A stretch of 11,332 nt of DNA, from contig CAKVBX010000048.1 in assembly GCA_934725685.1 (NCBI GenBank), forward strand, positions 1 through 11,332. The letters run 5' to 3'. Origin of the DNA: an uncultured Bacilli bacterium. Lineage in GTDB: Bacteria; Bacillota_I; Bacilli_A; RFN20; CAG-288. Below the pieces are notes generated by a model. It worked only from the letters and a program-made list of their open reading frames with translations. It did not search any database and was not told where the DNA came from. Made by a program: the position numbers and the translations under genes. This document shows, piece by piece, positions 6,847-11,332 of the stretch (positions are counted from its first letter, which is position 1; each line of letters begins with the position of its first letter).

Positions 6847-6875
6847 TTGCTATCAGTAAGAAAAAAGACTAAGAT
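6847..6875 (+). promoter_or_regulatory. Possible internal promoter ahead of serS
   Basis: TTGCTA (6847-6852) and TAAGAT (6870-6875), each four of six to consensus, are separated by 17 bases in the 60-base gyrA-serS gap. No terminator lies between the genes, so read-through from gyrA is expected and this would be an extra start. The gap is too short for a T-box leader, which often precedes serS in Bacillota. Confidence 0.3.
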
Positions 6876-6901
6876 TGTACATTATCAAGGAGAAACTGAA
6901 C

Positions 6902-8224
6902 ATGCTTGATGTCAAATACGTAATTGATCATTTGGATGAAGTCATCGAAAGACTCAATACGAGAACCGGTGATTATTCTTATCTTCGCGAACTCCCTACG
7001 CTCGATCAGAAGAGAAGAGAGATCATTGTCCGTTCCGAATCTCTGAAGGCGGAAAGAAACGCCCAGTCCAAGGAAATCGGAAAGCTCAAAGCCCAGCATA
7101 AAGAGGAAGAGGCCAAATCTGCCTTAGCCAAGGTCAGCTTCGACAAAGAGGAGATTGCACGACTCGATGTCGAACTCAGCAAGATCGATGAGAAGATTCA
7201 CGAAATCATGCTGAAGACCCCGAACCTTCCGGACCATTCCCTTCCGATTGGCACGGACGATTCCTTCAACCGCCCGGAGAAGTACTATTCCGAACCGACT
7301 ACCTTCTCCTTCAAGCCGGCTTCCCACTGGGAAATCGGCCTGAAGCTCGGATATTTCGACTTCGACAGAGCCGCCAAGGTCACCGGAAGCCGTTTCACCT
7401 TCTATCTCGGCGCCTTCGCTAGACTCGAAAGAGCGCTCGCTTCCTTCATGCTCGACACCCATACGGCACACGGCTATACCGAAGTGCTCCCTCCTTTCCT
7501 TGTCAACACTGACTCCCTGACCGGTTCCGGTCAGCTTCCGAAGTTTGCGGATCAGGCCTATATGACCGAAAATACCGGCGAACAGTTCTGGATGATTCCG
7601 ACCGCCGAGGTCCCTGTCACCAACTACTACAGAAACGAGATTCTTGCCGCCAGCGACCTTCCGAAATGGTTCTGCGCCTATTCTTCCTGCTTCCGTGCCG
7701 AAGCCGGTGCCGCCGGAAGAGATACCAGAGGTATCATCCGTCAGCATCAGTTCCAGAAAGTCGAACTGGTCAAGTACTGTCTCCCTGAGAAGTCCTTCGA
7801 AGAACTCGAATCTCTGACCGAAGAAGCCGAACGCATCCTTGAACTGCTCAAGCTTCCTTACCGCAGAGTTTGTCTTTCCACCGGAGATGTCGGATTCTCT
7901 TCCGCCAAAACCTTCGACCTCGAAGTCTGGATGCCTTCCTACAACGACTATGAAGAGAAGGACGGTAAGTGGGTTCCAACCACTTCCAACTATAAGGAAA
8001 TCTCTTCCTGCTCCAACGATACGGATTATCAGGCCAGAAGAATGAACATCCGTTTCAAGAGAGACAAGGACAGCAAGACCGAATATGTCCATATGCTCAA
8101 CGGCTCCGGTCTCGCCGTCGGAAGAACGACTGCCGCCGTCATTGAAAACTACCAGAACGCCGATGGCACCATCACCGTTCCGGAAGTACTCCGTCCTTAC
8201 ATGGGAACGGATATCATCAAGTAA
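6902..8224 (+). CDS. serS: Seryl-tRNA synthetase
   Basis: SerS charges tRNA-Ser, and tRNA-Sec where present, with serine in the cytoplasm. The 440-residue protein has the typical N-terminal antiparallel coiled-coil arm (about 30-105) that grips the tRNA long arm, then the class II catalytic core. Motif 1 lies around 172-200, motif 2 is FRAEAGAAGRDTRGIIRQHQ (264-283), and motif 3 is LNGSGLAVGRTTAAVIENY (399-417). TAEVP (234-238) belongs to the serine site. A stretch of about 14 residues between Tyr348 and the conserved EISSCSN (366-372) appears to be an insertion compared with the Bacillus type. The start at 6902 is chosen because MLDVKYV is the standard SerS beginning and AAGGAG (6887-6892) lies nine bases upstream. 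An in-frame TTG at 6875 would add nine foreign residues. It is last in the operon and is followed by a strong terminator. Confidence 0.97.
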   Translation: MLDVKYVIDHLDEVIERLNTRTGDYSYLRELPTLDQKRREIIVRSESLKAERNAQSKEIGKLKAQHKEEEAKSALAKVSFDKEEIARLDVELSKIDEKIHEIMLKTPNLPDHSLPIGTDDSFNRPEKYYSEPTTFSFKPASHWEIGLKLGYFDFDRAAKVTGSRFTFYLGAFARLERALASFMLDTHTAHGYTEVLPPFLVNTDSLTGSGQLPKFADQAYMTENTGEQFWMIPTAEVPVTNYYRNEILAASDLPKWFCAYSSCFRAEAGAAGRDTRGIIRQHQFQKVELVKYCLPEKSFEELESLTEEAERILELLKLPYRRVCLSTGDVGFSSAKTFDLEVWMPSYNDYEEKDGKWVPTTSNYKEISSCSNDTDYQARRMNIRFKRDKDSKTEYVHMLNGSGLAVGRTTAAVIENYQNADGTITVPEVLRPYMGTDIIK

Positions 8225-8243
8225 TTCCGATTCCATTAGACAG

Positions 8244-8275
8244 GCACGTAAGTTAAACCGCTTACGTGCTTTTTT
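8244..8275 (+). terminator. Intrinsic terminator of the yaaA-to-serS operon
   Basis: GCACGTAAG (8244-8252) and CTTACGTGC (8261-8269) form a perfect nine-pair stem with an eight-base loop, followed directly by six T residues (8270-8275). It lies 20 bases past the serS stop. The reverse strand lacks a T-run, so it works only for plus-strand transcripts. Confidence 0.93.
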
Positions 8276-8278
8276 CTG

Positions 8279-8307
8279 TTGAAAGTAATTGGGTAGGTCC
8301 CTACAAT
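8279..8307 (+). promoter_or_regulatory. Promoter of the MATE transporter gene, with overlapping inverted repeat
   Basis: TTGAAA (8279-8284) and TACAAT (8302-8307), each five of six to consensus, are 17 bases apart and begin three bases after the serS terminator. Transcription would start near 8314. A small inverted repeat, GTAGG-TC-CCTAC (8293-8304), covers the end of the spacer and half the -10 element, the right place for a repressor site, although its arms are only five bases. Confidence 0.7.
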
Positions 8308-8340
8308 ACTATCGTTTTTCAAGAAAGCAAACCATCACTT

Positions 8341-9828
8341 ATGAACCTGATACAACGTTTCAAAAAATTATTCGATCCGATTGACCTCACGACCGGCAAT
8401 ATCCGGAAAGTATTCACCCTGTTTCTGATTCCGATCATCCTCTCCATGATTTTCCAGCAGGTCTATTCCCTGACAGACACCATCATCGTCGGACAGAATC
8501 TGAGTCAAAGCGAAATCGCAGGCGTCAATGACGCCTTACCGCTCGCTTATCTCGTTCTGAACTTCACCATCGGATGCACAGCCGGATTTTCACTCGTCCT
8601 TTCTCGGTCCATCGGTGCAAAAAACTTTAAGCAAGCGAAGCAAAGCGTTTTTGTTCAAATTGTGTTAGCACTTGTCTTTTCCGTCCTATTGACTATTGTC
8701 GGATATTTCTCCATCGATGCTTTATTGGCTTGGGTCAAGATTGTCCCTTCCGAGACAAACCACGGCATGCAGGCTATCTATGAATCCGCAAGAACCTATC
8801 TTGTCGTTCTTTTCTTAGGCGGTATCATCTCTCAGATGCTCTACAACATGATCGGATCGATACTCCGTGCGCTCGGAGATAGTTTCACTCCGTTCATTTT
8901 CCTTGTCTTTTCCTGTCTTCTCAACGTGGTGCTCGACCTCGTCTTCATCATTCCTCTGCAGATGGGCGTCTTAGGAAGCGCCCTTGCCACCGTTCTCTCT
9001 CAGATGATTGCGGCCATCGGCGCCTTCATCTATTCTTTCTTTCGGTATAAGGAGCTCCGTCTTCACAAAGAGGATTTCAAGGTTTCCTTTTCCTTTGTCC
9101 TCGATCATCTCAAACTCGGTGTTCCGCTCGGCATCCAGTGGTCTCTCATCTATGTCGGCGTCGTCATCATGTCCGGTGCTATCATTCCTTTCGACATCAT
9201 CAATGCGAACGAAATGGTCTCCGGAAATCCGGCACAGGTCGGATACGGAGTCGCCAACAAGCTCACCGGCCTGATGATGAACCTCTTCTCCGCCATCGGT
9301 ACTGCCATCCTCTCTTTCATCTCCCAGAATAAAGGAGCAGAACAATACGAACGAATCCGGAAAGGATTCTTCTATGCCTTACGTCTTACGATCTTCACCG
9401 GCATTGGTCTCATCATCCTCGGTTTCCTTCTCTCCATCAATGGTGCCTATGAATATATCTTCCTCTCCAAGGATAAGGTCACCGAAAAGACCATCTACTA
9501 CGGAAACAATTACCTGTATGTCGCACTTCCGTTCTTCATTCCGCTCGGCTTCATCTTCTTAGGAAGAAATACAGTTCAGGCACTGGAAAAACCGATTTTC
9601 CCGGTTCTCAGCGGTTTTGTCGAGCTGATTGCGAGAACGTTAGTTTGTTCATTCCTTCCTACGCTCATCAACGGAGGTCCGATCACCTCCGAAGCAAACC
9701 TCTGGAGTTATCTCATTGTCTGCTTTGCCGATCCTATCACCTGGATTCTGTCCGCCTTGGTTGTCATCGTTCCGTCTTTCATCTATATCGCCAGAATGAA
9801 GCAAATGACCAGCGATATCAAGCTTTGA
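8341..9828 (+). CDS. MATE-family multidrug/toxin efflux transporter
   Basis: This is a 495-residue inner-membrane exporter of the MATE family, which uses sodium or proton gradients to expel cationic drugs, toxins or metabolites. About twelve membrane helices are visible, as in the family. The first helix carries LIPIILSMIFQQVYSLTDT (29-47) followed by IIVGQ, the typical MATE opening. The second half repeats the pattern from GVPLGIQWSLIYVG onward. It resembles the MepA/DinF-like branch of Bacillota more than NorM, but the substrate cannot be read from sequence. The start at 8341 is the only ATG that gives a normal N terminus. An upstream in-frame GTG at 8266 lies within the serS terminator and is rejected. 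No good ribosome site precedes 8341; the nearest purine run, AAGAAAG, is about 13 bases away, so translation may be weak. It is transcribed alone. Its last 11 bases overlap the end of the opposing Lgt-family gene. Confidence 0.9.
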   Translation: MNLIQRFKKLFDPIDLTTGNIRKVFTLFLIPIILSMIFQQVYSLTDTIIVGQNLSQSEIAGVNDALPLAYLVLNFTIGCTAGFSLVLSRSIGAKNFKQAKQSVFVQIVLALVFSVLLTIVGYFSIDALLAWVKIVPSETNHGMQAIYESARTYLVVLFLGGIISQMLYNMIGSILRALGDSFTPFIFLVFSCLLNVVLDLVFIIPLQMGVLGSALATVLSQMIAAIGAFIYSFFRYKELRLHKEDFKVSFSFVLDHLKLGVPLGIQWSLIYVGVVIMSGAIIPFDIINANEMVSGNPAQVGYGVANKLTGLMMNLFSAIGTAILSFISQNKGAEQYERIRKGFFYALRLTIFTGIGLIILGFLLSINGAYEYIFLSKDKVTEKTIYYGNNYLYVALPFFIPLGFIFLGRNTVQALEKPIFPVLSGFVELIARTLVCSFLPTLINGGPITSEANLWSYLIVCFADPITWILSALVVIVPSFIYIARMKQMTSDIKL

Positions 9829-10564
9829 TTGCTTTCTTCTTTCTGTTATCCCAGATAATATAAGCCAGATAGACGATTCCGCCGAGGAATAAGAGCAACG
9901 CCCAGAACTGAGAGGGGGAGATTCCGGGGATAAAGATTCCCCTATGGTCTCCTCTTAGGAACTCAATCAGAAAACGGAAAATTCCATAGGAAATCATATA
10001 GACCGGGAATGTGTACCGGGAATGTTTCCTGAAGGCGAGAACCAACAGGATTCCGGCAAGGAGCAGCAGGAAGATTGCTTCGAAAAGGTTGGTAGGCCAG
10101 ACTTTTGTTTCGGTCGTGATGAACTTGATTCCGAAGACGGAATCCGTCTCTTTTCCGTAACAGCAGCCATCGAGAAAACAGCCGATTCTTCCTAAGCCAT
10201 GGGCAAAGGGAACACAACCTCCCGCCACTGTCATCAGTGGAGTAAGAAAAGGAGGATTTTTCTTTTTGAGAAACAAAAAGTAAAGTAGGAAGAAACAGGA
10301 AACACCGCCAATCAGGCCTCCGAAGAAAGTCATCGCCCAGGTCCAGTGATAGGACGAAGGATCTTCGATGAAATCATAGAGATTCTGGAAAAGGACAGCA
10401 AAGAGAATTCCGACCGCCCCGCTGATGGAGAGGGCAATCTCGAGATTGGTCGTCACCCCTTTCTTCATGCCGATTTTTCTGAAGTAGAGTTCCAAAAAAA
10501 CAAAGTCGAGAAGGAATCCTATCAATATCAGAATCGGATAAATATCAAATCCAATATCAAGCAT
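9818..10564 (-). CDS. Divergent Lgt-family (prolipoprotein diacylglyceryl transferase-like) membrane protein
   Basis: This 248-residue protein has about seven membrane helices and the overall Lgt pattern: MTFFGGLIGG (78-87), a GRIG-type signature at 125-137, PTNLFEA (157-163) and EFLRGDHRG (201-209). True Lgt moves diacylglycerol from phosphatidylglycerol to the lipobox Cys of prolipoproteins. Several key positions differ here. Phe81 stands where E. coli Lgt has His103. The signature reads GRIGCFLDGCCYG, with Cys129 and Cys134 at the places of Asn146 and Glu151; Arg126, Gly137 and the C-terminal Arg204 are kept. Cys-rich versions of this signature exist in Lgt-like proteins of uncertain activity, so I leave the gene unnamed. 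A genuine lgt may lie elsewhere. The start at 10564 is chosen because GGAAGG lies upstream and MLDIG opens the first helix; an ATG at 10600 adds twelve residues without a ribosome site. Its start overlaps the CPBP gene end (ATGCTTGA), indicating one operon with coupled translation. Confidence 0.8.
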   Translation of the reverse strand: MLDIGFDIYPILILIGFLLDFVFLELYFRKIGMKKGVTTNLEIALSISGAVGILFAVLFQNLYDFIEDPSSYHWTWAMTFFGGLIGGVSCFFLLYFLFLKKKNPPFLTPLMTVAGGCVPFAHGLGRIGCFLDGCCYGKETDSVFGIKFITTETKVWPTNLFEAIFLLLLAGILLVLAFRKHSRYTFPVYMISYGIFRFLIEFLRGDHRGIFIPGISPSQFWALLLFLGGIVYLAYIIWDNRKKKAIKA

Positions 10565-11315
10565 TGTCTTCTTTCCTTCCAATATAGAGACAAAGAACAA
10601 AAGCGTAAATCAAAGCAGCTCCACCCAAGAGTCCATTGACAAGATAATAGGACAATCCATAAGAGAGGGTAGGGAAGAGGCTATTCACGAGAAGCATATT
10701 GAAGAAATTAAAAGCAATGTGTCCGCAGATTGGTAAGATGTCATCATTAACTCGGATGGAAAGAAGGCCAAGAACAAGACCAAGAAGGAATGTATATCCT
10801 AACTGAAGCAATACACTCAGATACGCACCGGAAGTGAAGTTGATGACATGCATCAGGGAGAAAGCGAAGGAAGAATAAAGAACGCTCTTGAACTCATCGG
10901 CACGTCTTCCCTGCAGTTTATCCAAGAGATATGTGAGGAAAAACTTCCGGAAGAGAAGTTCTTCGATGGCACAGGATAAAAACAGTGTCAGTATATTGGA
11001 AAAGAAAAGAGGAAGGGAGCAGTGTTCCAATGGTGTCTTTTCCAGTGCAACCACAAGAAGATTGCTGAAGCATGCCAAAAGAAGCGGCAGCGTAAGAAGG
11101 ACCTCATTCTCATTCGATGTTTTCTTGCGGAAGTATCCAAGCTTCTTCCATTCGAAAATGATCAGGCAAAGCAACGAAAGAAGAAAGACGCCTTTGATAA
11201 TCTGCTGAACCGGTAAGGAATCACTCATCTTCTCATACGGAATGAGCTGGAATGCCAGATAGAGGCAAAAGAGATATAGGAAGGTGATGAGAAGATTCTT
11301 CGATGTTTTTTCCAT
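10557..11315 (-). CDS. CPBP-family intramembrane metalloprotease (CAAX protease/Abi type)
   Basis: This 252-residue polytopic membrane protein has the three signatures of the CPBP (Abi, Rce1-like) family: Glu118-Glu119-x3-Arg123 in AIEELLFRKFF, Phe152-x3-His156 in FAFSLMH, and His199-x3-Asn203 in HIAFNFFN. These make up the glutamate/histidine active site buried in the membrane. About seven or eight hydrophobic helices are visible. Bacterial members process or give immunity to peptides such as bacteriocins, or act in other membrane proteolysis. No bacteriocin gene is visible beside it, so the substrate is unknown. The start at 11315 is chosen because it lies seven bases past a consensus TATAAT and begins a typical basic N terminus. 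An in-frame TTG at 11330 lies next to that -10 element. The gene is AT-richer than the gyrase operon and leads a two-gene operon with the Lgt-family gene. Confidence 0.88.
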   Translation of the reverse strand: MEKTSKNLLITFLYLFCLYLAFQLIPYEKMSDSLPVQQIIKGVFLLSLLCLIIFEWKKLGYFRKKTSNENEVLLTLPLLLACFSNLLVVALEKTPLEHCSLPLFFSNILTLFLSCAIEELLFRKFFLTYLLDKLQGRRADEFKSVLYSSFAFSLMHVINFTSGAYLSVLLQLGYTFLLGLVLGLLSIRVNDDILPICGHIAFNFFNMLLVNSLFPTLSYGLSYYLVNGLLGGAALIYAFVLCLYIGRKEDNA

Positions 11316-11321
11316 GACAAT

Positions 11322-11327
11322 ATTATA
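11322..11327 (-). promoter_or_regulatory. -10 element of the CPBP-Lgt operon, leaderless arrangement
   Basis: The minus strand reads TATAAT here, and the ATG of the CPBP gene begins after six bases (ATTGTC). Transcription would start on or next to the A of that ATG, and no ribosome site precedes it. The -35 would fall beyond the window edge, so it cannot be checked. Confidence 0.6.
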
Positions 11328-11332
11328 CAAAA

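Noticed and set aside
6875..6901. Longer SerS starting at TTG 6875
   Set aside because: The extra residues are foreign to SerS, and the ribosome site at 6887-6892 lies inside them and serves the ATG at 6902.
8266..8340. Longer MATE protein starting at GTG 8266
   Set aside because: The start lies within the serS terminator and upstream of the gene's own promoter.
9910..9960. GGGGA/TCCCC hairpin as a terminator for the MATE gene
   Set aside because: It is only five pairs, lacks a T-run and lies in the coding region of the Lgt-family gene.
10557..11315. CPBP gene as a bacteriocin immunity or processing locus
   Set aside because: No small peptide precursor or bacteriocin exporter is visible next to it, so a bacteriocin role cannot be supported here.

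Overview
The window holds a core replication and topology gene block of a low-to-mid GC Bacillota (Firmicutes), flanked by accessory genes. The order yaaA-recF-gyrB-gyrA is the arrangement seen next to dnaA-dnaN in many Bacillota. Strong AGGAGGT ribosome binding sites, a 76-residue S4 protein YaaA and a gyrase (not topo IV) pair fit that phylum. Codon choice in gyrB, gyrA and serS strongly favours C-ending codons at middling GC, while the two edge genes are more AT-rich. An Erysipelotrichia-like lineage is my best guess, but it rests on general impression and not on a marker I could test.

Layout, left to right. Positions 1-113 hold no gene, only an inverted-repeat hairpin and a 12-bp palindrome. 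An ArsR/SmtB repressor (114-479, minus) carries a complete SmtB-type alpha-5 zinc site. It starts at an extended -10 promoter that overlaps nothing but its own start, with an 8-2-8 palindrome directly upstream. A 132-bp divergent intergenic region then leads into the plus-strand operon yaaA (612-842), recF (824-1933), gyrB (1926-4133), gyrA (4151-6841) and serS (6902-8224), packed by overlaps or short gaps and closed by a strong terminator at 8244-8275. A MATE exporter (8341-9828, plus) has its own promoter. It runs tail-to-tail, with an 11-bp overlap, into a minus-strand two-gene operon: a CPBP-family membrane protease homologue (10557-11315) followed by a divergent Lgt-family membrane protein (9818-10564), coupled through an ATGCTTGA overlap.

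How the genes work together. YaaA (ribosome/S4), RecF (gap repair), GyrB and GyrA (negative supercoiling) and SerS (seryl-tRNA) form one housekeeping unit. The flanking genes look like envelope or stress functions: metal-responsive repression, drug or metabolite export, and two membrane enzymes.

The most interesting content is in the gyrase. GyrA has Asn and Met at the positions equivalent to E. coli Asp82 and Asp87, and Glu in place of the Met beside the catalytic Tyr. GyrB has Asn at the position equivalent to Asp426 and Val at Lys433. Both subunits carry long charged N-terminal extensions. This predicts a naturally remodelled quinolone pocket. Two other points stand out: the two minus-strand transcription units share an identical TATAAT-N6-ATG architecture that implies leaderless mRNAs, and the Lgt-family protein lacks the catalytic His and the Asn/Glu signature residues of true Lgt. 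I see no CRISPR array, tRNA, rRNA, insertion sequence or phage gene. There is no gene-free stretch longer than 300 bases.
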